Positions 1-11,225 of a stretch of DNA of 64,000 bases are shown here, one piece after another. Position 1 is the first letter of the stretch; every line of letters begins with the position of its first letter. The stretch spans positions 2,294,001 through 2,358,000 of the forward strand of contig OZ234497.1 of assembly GCA_965153455.1 (NCBI GenBank), read 5' to 3'. This stretch comes from Sphagnum compactum (lineage: Eukaryota; Bryophyta; Sphagnopsida; Sphagnales). The position numbers were made by a program, and so were the translations under genes. Below the pieces are notes generated by a model. That model saw only the letters and a program-made list of their open reading frames with translations, was not told the DNA's origin and made no database searches.

Positions 1-2480
1 AGGCAAGTATGTAAGTCACATAAGTCATGAGGGGTTCAAAAAACACCCATGAATGCTTGCATCTTAAACAATGCTCTTTGGAGTGCAAAGGTGAAATGAG
101 TGGAGGGTGGTTCATTGAATCAAACACAAAACTACAACTAAGTTTGATTGATCAATTGGAGTTCAATGCATGTAGTTTGCAAAAGGTTCATAAACTTGTA
201 GTGATGATGCTAGCATGTGAATTGTTGCTAGAGTTGCTAATGTTCCTCCTTAGTGAGACATCCAAAAGATGTCCTTGGAATGTTTCGAAACCTACCAAAC
301 ATATTGAATATGAGTGTCCAAGTAGAAATTTTGGTTGGGAATGGGACATTTTGGCTAGGGGACATTCCAATTTGGCTTGAATGATGAAGGAAATACACCA
401 AAATGATATGATTGCGAACATGACAATGAGAACAATGAATAATGACAAGGATGGCAAGATGGGTTGATTAGGCTAACAATGGGATGATGGAAACAACATG
501 AGGATGACAAGGTGATAGGATGATGGGAACAATACGAAATGGTGGGAACAATGATGGGATAATGGGAATGGTGATAACAAATGATGATAGGATGACGAAG
601 ATGATGACCATGCAATTGGAACAACAATGAGGAGTATTGAGGATGGTGATGAAACAATGGGAAAGATGGCATAAGGATGAGAAAGGTTCCAAGAAACAAT
701 GAAAATGATAACTAGGGGACAATGAAAGCCAATGAGGGATGGTGAGGAACGGTAGGGTGTTGGGTTGGGAAGAAAAAAATGTTTCTTTCTTCAAACAATG
801 GGGGGTAATGGGTCGTTGGAAAGCACATTGGGGAATGATGTTTCGATGCAAAGAAAAATGCTAAGGGACATAGGGGCATTGAATTAAAAAGACAAAAAAT
901 AAAATTTGAAAGATGAACTATGGAAGGTGTCAAGTAAGATGCAAAAGGATGGTGGGGGCACTAGGAAGCAAGTTAAGGAATGTTGGGTGTGCTAAGAAGG
1001 ACATCATGGACAAGGGGGGGGTGGGTTGACAAGAATAATAAAATTTAGTTTTAATTTTTTTGGGTGATGGATGACATGATGATGAGGTGGACAATGATGG
1101 AGCATGACATGGATGTTGGGGGACATTGGGAAGGATGAAGTGTGGGGGTGAAAGAAGCCAAGTCCAAACCTTTGCTTGGACAAAATAGGTAAAATTAGGA
1201 AACAAATGAGAAACAATTTATTGCTAGTAGTGAAGGTAGATTTCCGAATCATCATCTTAAGACATCTTTATTTATTGATATCCTTTTTACCAACCCTAGT
1301 TATGCAAGATCATCAACATTTCTACATGCGGGTTGGGTTCCATTTGGAATATGGTTTTTCCAAGATTGAAAAGGATGATGGTATTCAACATTTGCTAGTT
1401 CACATCGAACTATGATCTCATTCATCCAACAGAAGGCTCTTGAGAGGACATTTTGGCCACCTAGACTAAAGAATTGCAAGTGTGAAAAAAAAAGAAGGGA
1501 AAATCCACTCCACAAAAAGAAAGAAAGAAAAAGACAAAAAGTGTGTAACTAAAGAAGAGAAGTTCTAAGGCCACTTCATGTGTGTCACTCTTTAGTAGAT
1601 ACAAAAGAAGGAATGCTTTTCACTAGTTTAATATCCCCCACAAGCATTGATTTTTTTAGAGACGATTTTTTTCCATTTTTTAATTAAAAAATTGGGAAAT
1701 TTTTGGATACATTTTTTGAAAAGTGAAAATTCCACCAATTTTTGCTACTTTTTTTTTTCGGGGTGAAAAATTAGCCATATTTTTTGATATCACAAAGTTG
1801 AAAAGAAACTTTGTCCAAATTTCAAAAGCAATTAAAAAATTTGAAAGAAAGGGAGAAAGAGAAAGAGATTGCTGACAAGCAGTAAAATCCTCCTTTTCAG
1901 AAATTCGCACATGTTGAATCCCTACTACCTTGGCAGCTTCCGACACTAATTATATTATTTTCAAAAATGTTGAAATTTTCATTAAAAAAATTTCAAAAGA
2001 AATTTTCTTCAAAGGGAAATATCAAATCTTCAAGAATATTCTATTTGTAGAAATGAAAATTTCAAAATTAATAATTCTTCGACAAACATGTGTTGAAGAA
2101 GATTTGAGACCAATGTTGTGTGGTTCTTTGATTTTTTCTGGAAACCTTTAAAATTACAAAGAAAAAACCACAAATTAGGAAAGTAAACCCTAAACCCTAA
2201 ACCTCACTCCAGTTTCCATTTTTTGAAAAATTTCTGAATTACATGATCTCTAGTTCTTGTTTTTTTTTTTGGAAAAATTTCAAAATGAAAAGAACTACCC
2301 ACATTACATGTAATGTCATTTGTTTGGTGACAATTGGTTTGGATATTTTTCAGATATTAAAAAAAAAAAGACTTGAAGAAAAGTGTTATTTCTATTTAAA
2401 ATGTGGTTTTAAAGAACAAAAAATTTGCCACTTTTGCAAAAGGTCCAATTTGTTAATGTAATGTAGTGGAGTAAAGGTTA
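1..2480. other. AT-rich intergenic tract, no supported gene
   Basis: No open frame here resembles a known protein. Bases 380-1140 are strongly purine-skewed on the plus strand, made of degenerate repeats around GATGATGGGA/ACAATG. They give long low-complexity His/Ser/Pro-rich frames on the minus strand that are not genes. Bases 1640-2460 are A/T homopolymer-rich. A short telomere-type run (two CCCTAAA units) lies at about 2185-2206. Likely old repeat debris. Confidence 0.6.
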
Positions 2481-2529
2481 TTTAACATAAGTCCATTGGG
2501 GAAGGGGGGGAGGGGGGGGAGCAATTACA

Positions 2530-3370
2530 CCATGAATCTTATGGGACATGGGACACCTTAAGAAAAAACCTAATGAACCAAGTAAGGGTATTGATGGAAA
2601 GTTTGCTTAAGAAAAAACCTAATGAACCAAGTAAGGGTATCGATTGAAAGTTTGCTTAAGAAAAAACCTAATGAACCAAGTAAGGGTATCGATTGAAAGT
2701 TTGCTTAAGAAAAAACCTAATGAACCAAGTAAGGGTATGGATGGAAAGTTTGCTTAAGAAAAAACCTAATGAACCAAGTAAGGGTATTGATGGAAAGTTT
2801 GCTTAGGAAAAAACCTAATGAACCAAGTAAGGGTATGGATGGAAAGTTTGCTTAAGAAAAAACCTAATGAACCAAGTAAGGGTATCGATTGAAAGTTTGC
2901 TGAAGAAAAGAACTAATGAACCAACCAAGAGTATCATAAATATGTTTAGGAAAAAATAATGAACCGACTAAGTTAAGGGTATCAAATGTGTGCTTAAGAG
3001 AAAGCTAATGAACCAACTAACTTAAGGGTGTCAAATGTCTACTTAAGAAAAAACCTAATGAAACAACAAAGGGTATCTATCATAAGTGTGCTTTAAGAAA
3101 AAAAGAATGAACCAACTAACTTAAGGGTATCAAAAGCGCACTTAAGAAAAAACCAATGAACGAAACCAACAAAGAGTATCATAAGTGTGCTTAAGAACTT
3201 AGAGAAAAATAATAATGAACAAAGTAAGGGTATCAAAAGTCCGCTTAAGAAAAAAAAAAAAAAACCAAGGAACCAACTAATTTTATCAAAATTCCACTTG
3301 AGAAAGAACTAGTGAAACCAACAACCAAAAGTATCAAAAGTGAGCTTAAGAAAAAAAAGACTAATCAACC
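2530..3370. repeat. 49-bp minisatellite array with decayed tail
   Basis: A 49-bp unit containing the landmarks GCTTAAGAAAAAACC, AATGAACCAAGTAAGGG and GAAAGTTTGCTTAAG is repeated head to tail about seven times between about 2555 and 2900, with only one or two substitutions per copy (for example TCGATT versus TGGATG). From about 2900 to 3370 the same words (CTTAAGAAAA, AATGAACCAA, GGGTATCA) recur with irregular spacing, so the array decays towards its right side. No coding potential is seen. Confidence 0.9.
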
Positions 3371-3576
3371 GACTCATGGTGCCATAGCAGGCAACTTAGC
3401 CTGGCTTAGAAGCAAGGTGTCTAATTATTAATTTAAATAATTTTGTCATTTATGTTTGGTTTGGCACTAAAAATAAAAAAATAAAACAAATGATTCAACA
3501 TTACACTAAATAGTGTATCAGAGTTTTGCATGGTAGTCAAATATTTTTCAGAAGATTTTTGGCAAATTAATTAAAA

Positions 3577-3625
3577 ACTAATTAATTAGTGCCTAATCAG
3601 GCTAGTTAGGCACTAATTAATTAGT
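3577..3625. repeat. Perfect 20-bp inverted repeat with 9-nt loop
   Basis: The left arm is 3577-3596 (ACTAATTAATTAGTGCCTAA) and the right arm 3606-3625 is its exact reverse complement. The loop is TCAGGCTAG. A further copy of GTGCCTAA follows directly. It may be an end-to-end remnant of a small foldback element or MITE; no flanking duplication was recognised. Confidence 0.8.
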
Positions 3626-3872
3626 GCCTAATGGTTTCAAAAGTGACCACCAGGAATATAAACACTCACCCATGAACTAATAATAATAAAAAAAGATAGC
3701 TCTTAAGGTCAAACGTTGTGAAAAGAAATCTAGTTAGACCAATGAGGTTATAAAGACATAATTAAAAAAATAAAAAAAAACCCCAGGATTCTCTATTCCT
3801 TATCTACAAAGAACAAATAGAGAGACACACCCACATTCCCTCTCCTAGAATCTACTAATAAGCATGGCATTT

Positions 3873-4160
3873 GGGGGGGGGGGGGGGGGGGGGGGGGGAA
3901 TATAAAAATAAAAATAAAAAATAAAAAATAAAAATCCTTCAACCTCCCCTTAAGTTATATTTGATATTGTGCTTATATATATATATATATATATATATAT
4001 AAGTTAATCCTGAAAGCACCTACAAATTTTTCAAGATTGCAAGAGCTTACCCAAACACAAGAAATCAAATTATTTATATGTATATATATTATGTAAATAA
4101 TCTATAATATATAATAGAGACATATACACATGTATATATATATATATATGCCTATGTAGA
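3873..4160. repeat. Poly-G run and (AT)n microsatellites
   Basis: A run of about 26 G lies at 3873-3898, followed by an A-rich (AAAAAT)n stretch, an (AT)n tract at 3974-4002 and further TATA-rich stretches to about 4150. The G-run length is likely to be unreliable in any assembly. No gene. Confidence 0.85.
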
Positions 4161-4469
4161 GTATTATATTGGTTTGTTTAATAATGATTTTTAGCCCAAT
4201 AGAATTAGGGTTGGGAATTTTGTCGGAGGGCCTCAAAATATGAGGGGGTATTTTTGTATTTTTCAAATAGGGTACAATAGAGTACCCATTGTTTACAGGC
4301 CTAGAATTAAGGATCTATGGATAAATGAGAAGCTAGGAATAGGATTGATTGGATAAGGGGGTTGAAGGGATCCCAAGGGCCTAAGAAGGACCCTTTCTAG
4401 GATCTTTTTAGGGTCCTAAGGACTGAAGAAGGGCCTTTTTGGGGTAATAATGGCCTATTACTAGCGTCC

Positions 4470-5984
4470 TTTGCTCCCCTCTGAGGCCTCTCTCTTCCTC
4501 TTCTTCTTCTTCTTCTTTCTGTGGCTCCCCGGTCTCGTCTTCTTCTCCTTTCTCTCGCGTTTTTTCTCTTTCGCGATTCCGCACGTTGTCCGTCGCAGCG
4601 AGTTCTGGGAGGAGTCGTCGTCGTTGATGTTGTTGTTGTTTTTGAGCTTTTAATTTTTTTTTGGGTGAAGGGAATGTTTTTTTTTTTTTTTTTTTTTGGG
4701 TTTATCTTTCTGGAGGGGTTCTTCAAGATTGAGTCTTTGGTTGCAGCAGCGATGGCGGTGGGGAAGGCTACTGGTGATTACTGACTGATTGCCTGACTAA
4801 GAGGAGGAGGAGCAGCAAGCAGGAGGGAAAAGGGAAGCTGCGAGGGAAAGAGTGTTTTCGGGTTCGGGAGATGGAGGGAGAGGGGCGGAGAGAGAGAGAG
4901 GTGAGACCGTCTACGTGTGGGAGAAGAAGAAAATGCAAAGATTGCTGTTCTGAGTGGTAGTGAAACATATATCGCGGGGAGAACAGAGTCCAGAGAGAGA
5001 GAGAGAGAGAGAGCGGCAAGAGGTGGGGAGGAAAATGTTGCGGTTATTCTTGTTAATCCATCTTCGGGAGAACTTGGTTATTGAAGAATCTACGAGAGCT
5101 CCAAATCATAGAAGAAAGCGACTAACCTCCTGCGCATCTCCGCGGTAAGATCTCAGCTTCTCGAGACTCTGGTGAGACTTAGGAGACTGGAATTCGGTCA
5201 ATTCCTTGGACAAGAAAAAAAGTTACAGGGTTCAAAAGAGGAAGCAGATAGTGTGCAAAGGCATGAAAAGCTTGAGAAATCCTTCAAAAACCAAGATGGT
5301 GTGCAGCAGCAGCAGATTGTGCAAAGCCATGAAAACTTGAGAAAAATCCTTCAAGCAAGGTGGTGTGCTGCGGCAGCAGATAATAGTGAGAGCTTGAGAA
5401 GAAATCCTTCAAGCAAGGTGTTTGCTGAGCTTTTCCTCATCCCCTGAAAGTCTTGCTACAGGTTTTTTTCTCTTCTTCTTCTTTTTCTTTTGTTTCTGTG
5501 TGATTCTGAGCTCCTCCTTCTCCTCTTCCTCCTTCTCATAATGTCTGAAGCTACTGCATTGCAAACGCAGGAGACTTTCAATTGGATTGCAGAGCCACAT
5601 GAGTCTTTGTAAATGGCGTACCTGCCGGAATGGCGAATGCTCGATGCTGTGACAAACACAACGCCAGCAGCAGCAGTCAAAGCAAAAGGCGATTCAATCC
5701 ACCACCACCACCATAGAAGAGATCACCTCTCTGATTTGGCATCTGTGTAAGAAGTCTGGCCTGTGCAAGAAGTCTGGCATCAAGTTGTTATTCAATCCAA
5801 GTCATGTTCTTGTTCTCGTGTGTTCAAATAAATATATCCCTGGTTGGTTGGAGGGGTTTTGCAATGCAATTTTCTTCTTGGGTTTGGTTGGCAACACTGC
5901 ATGGCAAAAAGAGATGGGTAACTAGACTTAGAGTTGGGCTTTGATGATGTTCTTTCTTTTGGGCTATTGGTTTTGTGTATGCAG
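4470..5984 (+). promoter_or_regulatory. Putative promoter/5' leader of the PIF-like gene
   Basis: This stretch precedes the first well-supported PIF coding exon. It holds a CT-rich tract (4490-4600), a poly-T run, GA microsatellites (4890-4910 and 4993-5014) and several short upstream ATGs. A polypyrimidine/CAG acceptor (TGTGTATGCAG) ends at 5984, directly before the PIF exon. The exon begins two bases into a codon boundary, so at least one upstream leader exon must be spliced on. Which upstream exon is used cannot be decided here. CT/GA leaders and 5'UTR introns are common in plant transcription-factor genes. Confidence 0.5.
5262..5422 (+). repeat. Three-copy ~60-bp tandem repeat in leader
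   Basis: The words CTTGAGAA, AAATCCTTCAA, CAAGGTGGTGTGC and GCAGCAGAT recur at about 5270, 5335 and 5392 with small changes, giving about 60-bp spacing. The repeat is transcript-leader material if the upstream exons of the PIF-like gene lie here. It encodes nothing recognisable. Confidence 0.65.
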
Positions 5985-6006
5985 GCCTGACCAAGACAGT
6001 CTGGAA

Positions 6007-9000
6007 ATGGTTTGGATGGAAAATGGGGATGTAGAAACTAGGCATTTTGAGATGCAAGGTGCGAGCGCTGAAGGTTGTAATGCACAGCAGCTGAGTTATG
6101 CATCTAGTTGGGGTGTTGGACAAGAGATAGAAGAGGATGATGATGGTGTGTTGCCATCAATGGCACAAGAGATGCTGGAAGTGGCGGCAGCCAACAACAA
6201 CAACAACAGCGATGACGATGAAACTACTACTTCTTTTGTAACTGCAGCTGGGGGCCACCAGGCGACATCACCAATCATCAACATCCAAGATGATGAGATG
6301 ATCTCCTGGTTGCAGGACCCACCTGATGATTCTTTGGATCAGAATTATGGTGGTGACTTGTTTGGTGAGCCTCCTGATGCCAATATACAGGTTTTCGCAG
6401 ACACGTTTGCTGGACAAGGGATAACAGGACGATCATCACGCATACAACCAACTGTTGCAAATTCTGCAAACAATTCTGGGAATCATTCTTTCATGACCAG
6501 GGCTGCTAACGCAGAGGCAGCAATGACATTAGGTGCCTGTCGGGCAGCAGGGTTGATACGCCAGGGTGCTGGAGCTGAGGCATTCAGCTATGTGCGGACA
6601 CTTAAGCAATTGGGTGGTACAAGGCAACTTCCTAGCATCACTCCCAGTGCTTCTGTGGGACTTACTCAGGGCCTTACTGAAAGCCAAATTCCTCGCAGAA
6701 CCTCTTCACCAAACTCTGGACCACCACCACCGATATTGGCCCCAATGCTTCTGCCAAAATCACCAAAGCTGTATGGTGGCACAGCTTCCAACAGCTTGCC
6801 ATGTAATAACAGTAAGCAACAGATGCAAAATTCAGGAGCCATTAATTTCCCTGTTTTTGCACGCCCAGCTGCACTGATCAAAGCCAACTTGCAAAGCCTG
6901 AACATTACATCTATCCTTCCCTCTAATTTGATGCGCTTCAAACTACAGCAAGGAGGAGGAGGAGGAGGAGGACAAGTGAATTTGGAAGTGAGCACTTCAG
7001 CCAGCTCATCAATCACAGAGTTGACAACAACAAACGGGGGGAATGGTTTGGAACCTCAAAATGGATTCTTGGCAGCTCAAAGTGAACTCGGGATGCAGTT
7101 TGAAGGTGCAGGGAGCCGGTCATCAAACCTGGGTGTGGACACTTGGTCGCCAATGTCTAGAAAGAAGGGGGAACAGGTCCATGCTGTTGCATCTGCAGCA
7201 GTGGGCGAAGAAGCCATGGATTGTGGAAGTGAACCTGCAGACCAGAATGTGTGCTGTCATTCAAATGGCACAACAGTTAGTGCAGTTCTAGCCTCTTCAG
7301 ATTTAGGAGTGTCACAGAGTACAAGCATTTCCAAGGTGGTGCAGGAGCCAACAATGATATCTGGATCAAGGGGAGTGGCAGTTCAAGCCTCCGCAGATTT
7401 AGGAGTGTTGCAGCAGGGTACAAGCATTCCAGAGGTGCTGCAGGAGCCCACGGTAACATCTGCATTGGGGGGATCTAGCAACGTTATTGCACTGGATAGT
7501 GCTAAAGAGACATCGACGGTGAACAAGAAAAAGAAATTGCAGGCAGTAGAAGAAGTTGAATACCCAATTGGAGTAAGTGTAATCTTTCAGCACTCTGATA
7601 ACTAAATCTGCTGATGTTGGGTCTTGCATGGGTCTTGCATCCTGGTCCTCACATTTGCTTCTCAGGAGGCAACACATCATTTGGCTGCTCAAATCAGGGG
7701 AGGTTGTTCAAGCATTTGCAGCATTTTGATCTGATTGCACATTCATTTGTGAATCTATCAGGATGGAGAAGATGAATCTCTTAACATGAAAAAGCCAGTG
7801 CGTGCTGGGAGCACAGCCAAGCGAAACAGGGCTGCAGAAGTTCACAACCTGTCTGAGCGAGTAAGTTTGAGATCTGACACTGTTGGTGTTAACACACAAA
7901 AGTTTCCTCTACTGTTCTTTGCATTTTGGAAACTGATCAATGCTTTCTTGTCGATCTCAATGTTTTGCCTAGCATGTTTTGCCTAGCATCTGGAACACAA
8001 GACCTCCTGTGTTATGGTGGGGTTTGTGTTTCATTATTGATGTTGACAAGTAGAGATTGGCATTTAATGTGAGGAATTGGTGTTTTTTGTTGTGGCATTG
8101 TAGCGACGAAGAGACAGAATCAATGAGAAGATGAAGTCCCTGCAGGAGCTTATACCAAACTCAAACAAGGTATAAACATGTCGGTCAGTCTAACTCTCAA
8201 TTTTCAAGCCGAAAACGACTTGTCATATTCAGCACTTCTGATTGTGAAATTCTTCATTTGCTGCACAAATTAAGTAAATGGGTGATTTGATTCTTTAGTT
8301 TGGTTCCTCCTATGACAGAAGGATTGATGAAAATTGTGTTTTTCATTTCAGACTGACAAAGCTTCCATGCTAGATGAAGCAATTGAGTACATCAAGACAC
8401 TTCAGCTACAACTTCAGGTATGTGAATTCTAGTTCTCAAGGTATGTTGCTCAAGGTTTGGGCTCTCTCAGATTTAATACTTTGTCATGGATTTTTCCTTT
8501 TTTTGATTTGATGGAAACTCTAACCAGGAGTTTGTGTGCCCTGCATGGGGTGGTGGGATTGGTAGGTGATGTCAATAAGAAGTGGAATGAACCTACCACC
8601 AATGGTTCTGCCTTCTGGAATTCAACATCTGCAGATGCCGCGGATGCCTCAAATGGCGATGAACATGGGTGTGGGCATGGGCATGGGGATGGGTTTGGGA
8701 ATGGGCATGGTGGACATGGGTGCAACTGGCTCAGGTCGAGGGTTGATACCAGTGACATCTGCTACAGGTCCAGCAGTGCCACACAACTTGAGCGTACCAG
8801 GCATGAGGATGGAAGCGCATGATCCCCGCTTCATAAATCCAAACCTTATGGATCCCCGTAATCTCTACCTTGCACGTCAGCATCTGGCCATGCAAATGCA
8901 GCAGGTTAGTAGGCACAAACTGATCACCACCCTCACCTTCATCATGAATAGCAGTGAGAAGCTTGTGCCATATGACTCCCTCCTGACTTGCATCAGCTCT

Positions 9001-9314
9001 CAACAGTGTTGACAATCTGCCAAATTTTTTGTGTGCAAACCAAAATGGACTTCAAATAGAGATCTGGGGTGGTTTACCATAGTTTCTGCTGTGTGCAGCC
9101 CATGAGTATGGAGATGTACAATGCATACATTCTGCAACAACATCAGCAACAACAGCAACAACAGCAACAATACCAGCAACAGCACCAGCCACAACAACAG
9201 CAACAGCAACAGCAACATCAACAGCAACAACAGCAACAGCAACAAAATCAGCAATTTCAAGTCCAACAAGCACACCATCAATCCGTCAGCATGATGGGTG
9301 GTCCACCCCCATAG
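6007..9314 (+). CDS. PIF: PIF-like phytochrome-interacting bHLH transcription factor
   Basis: Nuclear light-signalling regulator expected to bind G-boxes as a dimer and be controlled by phytochrome. Six coding exons are supported, with phases agreeing throughout: to 7572, 7762-7860, 8104-8169, 8352-8417, 8566-8904 and 9099-9314, all GT-AG. From the ATG at 6007 the protein is about 783 residues; the exon opens at 5985, so the true start may lie in an earlier exon. Visible parts: an APB-like EMVWMENGDVE at the N-terminus, DDEMISWL near residue 95, an APA-type NFPVFARPAAL near 280, then the basic region KRNRAAEVHNLSERRRRDR and helix-loop-helix ending EYIKTLQLQLQ (about 535-600), a Met/Gly-rich stretch, and a Gln-rich tail ending MMGGPPP. 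HER and RxRR contacts for G-box binding are present. The APB core is atypical (see findings). Function is by family, not shown. Confidence 0.93.
7288..7470 (+). repeat. Internal ~100-bp duplication within PIF exon
   Basis: Two tandem copies, starting near 7289 and 7387, encode ASSDLGVSQ...TSISKVVQEPT and ASADLGVLQ...TSIPEVLQEPT. They lie in the poorly conserved linker just before the bHLH. The copies differ at several positions, so the duplication is not very recent. No known function; it lengthens the linker by about 33 residues. Confidence 0.8.
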
Positions 9315-11225
9315 TTGTATGTTTGAAAGTCACTCTCCTCCCAAAATGGCTTTGTTTGTTTGATTGCATTCCTTTCTTTTGTTTCTCTCTCAAATCTCTG
9401 AACTCAGTGGCCTTCATGTTTAGGGAAGCTTGCTATTGTGTAGTGAGCCAGGATCTATGTGCAACTCCTGGCACTTGTTGTGTGGGCACAGAGGTGCACT
9501 TCTGGTGTTTACAGGCTAGGTTGGAGCTTGTAAATAACTTCTATAGTTTATATGCACATACCAACAAGGGGTTAAAATGTTGCTCAATGAATTCTTTGAA
9601 ATCTATCTGTTGATGTTCCCCAGATTTACCCAATGGCAAATGGGTTAATCAGAGGTTCATCATGGAGCTTAATATGAAGGTTCCAATGAGTTGATGTCAT
9701 GTTCATCATGGAGCAAGATATGCAGGTTAAAAAAGTGGTCCTAATTGAATCTTGTTGTTGGCCTTTCATTTCTCAGCTTGCAGGGTAGTCTTGGGAGACA
9801 CCGACGGTGTGTGTTTTGTAGCTCAGCTTTTACTTGCATAGGAACTCTATGCATGCACATAGGTATATTATTGTCTTCTCAATGGCTTTGGCCATTTGTT
9901 TTAGTAGCCCTCTGTAACATTTGGTTTCAATAGGCCCACATTTTTTTGTGGTTTGCCCGAGGTGTTGTTGTTCAGGAATTGCTTTGGGTGGTGTGTCTTG
10001 AGCCTTGTGAGTATACATGGTACTTGCCCAAGTAGGGGCACTTTCAAAGTAGGAGCTGGATTTCTACTTGGCAGAGAATGGAAGTATAGAGTGGAAGCTA
10101 CAAAGAAAATATGGAGGAATTGAGCTTTGGAAGACATGCCTGTAATGGCAAAAGCTCAAGCATTACACATCAGTAACCTGGCGTCTAGGACCCATTTGGG
10201 ATTACTGGTGTGAAACAGAGGAGAGTCTTGCACGAATTTTTTTGCCAATGTGGAGAAAGTTTTGTGAAATTGGAAATGGTAGTGTAGAATGCCTTCGGAG
10301 CTTTTCAAATTCCATTAGTGGAGGAACCGGGAACTGTAGCTTTGAAGACCTAATCTTTGTATTTGAAGCTTCTGTCACATGCAAAAATTCCAACAAGAGA
10401 AATGCACACAATAGTTTAGGTAGAATTTTTTTGCATTGGTTATTGGAAAAACATCACTGTCAGTGGAAAATTCTGTAAACCATGATGGCCATTTTCAATG
10501 TTCATGGATATCAAGAACACTGTAAGAATCATAATGTCAATTTTACGGGTGAAGCTTACGACAAAACTCTGAATCAGTATGTTCAATTTTAATGTTCATG
10601 AAGCTGTTGCACATATATAAAGGAGACCAACAAAGTCTGATTTGTTATTGAATTTTGATCATAAAATCTGGCTTTAAGGAACAACTTATCTTCCCTTCCA
10701 TGTCCTCAGACCCCTGGAGATTTACAATTTCAACAACTTTGCTTACTTCCCACTTTAAACCTGCTCGGCAACCTCAAACTTGTATAAATGGTGCACCTTG
10801 AAAGCCTTTTGATAGAGGTTGAAAGTCTTTGATATAGAGCAGTTCCTGTTGCTCCTCTATTCTGCCACCATAAGCATGTTCAGTTTTCACAGGATGGGGC
10901 TTCCAGGATTTGTCTCTTCCCTGATTCTTGTTCCATTGATTGGATGTGGGGGTCCCTCTAAACAGAAACAAACGACCAGAGCAAATCACCACAAGGGTAC
11001 AGAGCCTATGGTTACTTTTCTCTTCACCTTCTTCCTCTCTTGTTCCCTATGGCCACAATGAGAACAGCAAGCAGTGTTCTATGAGCCAAGTCTCTCCTCT
11101 CCACAACAGAGCTGGCAGGGGAGACGTCATGTGAGGTATATGCTCCAACAGTCTGTCAAGTCAACCTACCACTGCTAACCACCTAAAGCTCTTGACCTAA
11201 GTTCACACAGACACAAATGGAATGA
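9315..11225. other. PIF 3' region and intergenic DNA, no gene seen
   Basis: Long T-rich and mixed-composition DNA downstream of the PIF stop. The first several hundred bases are presumably its 3'UTR. A TATA-like ATATATAAAGG occurs near 10612, but nothing coding follows it. The left part of the uL22m 3'UTR will also lie at the right-hand end of this stretch. Short frames present have no family resemblance. Confidence 0.5.

Noticed and set aside
355-1255. His/Ser/Pro-rich minus-strand frames
   Set aside because: Product of the purine-skewed GATGATGGG-type repeat; no motif, no splice structure.
9000-9281. Minus-strand poly-Leu/Val frames
   Set aside because: Antisense of the CAG/CAA-rich Gln tail of the PIF-like protein.
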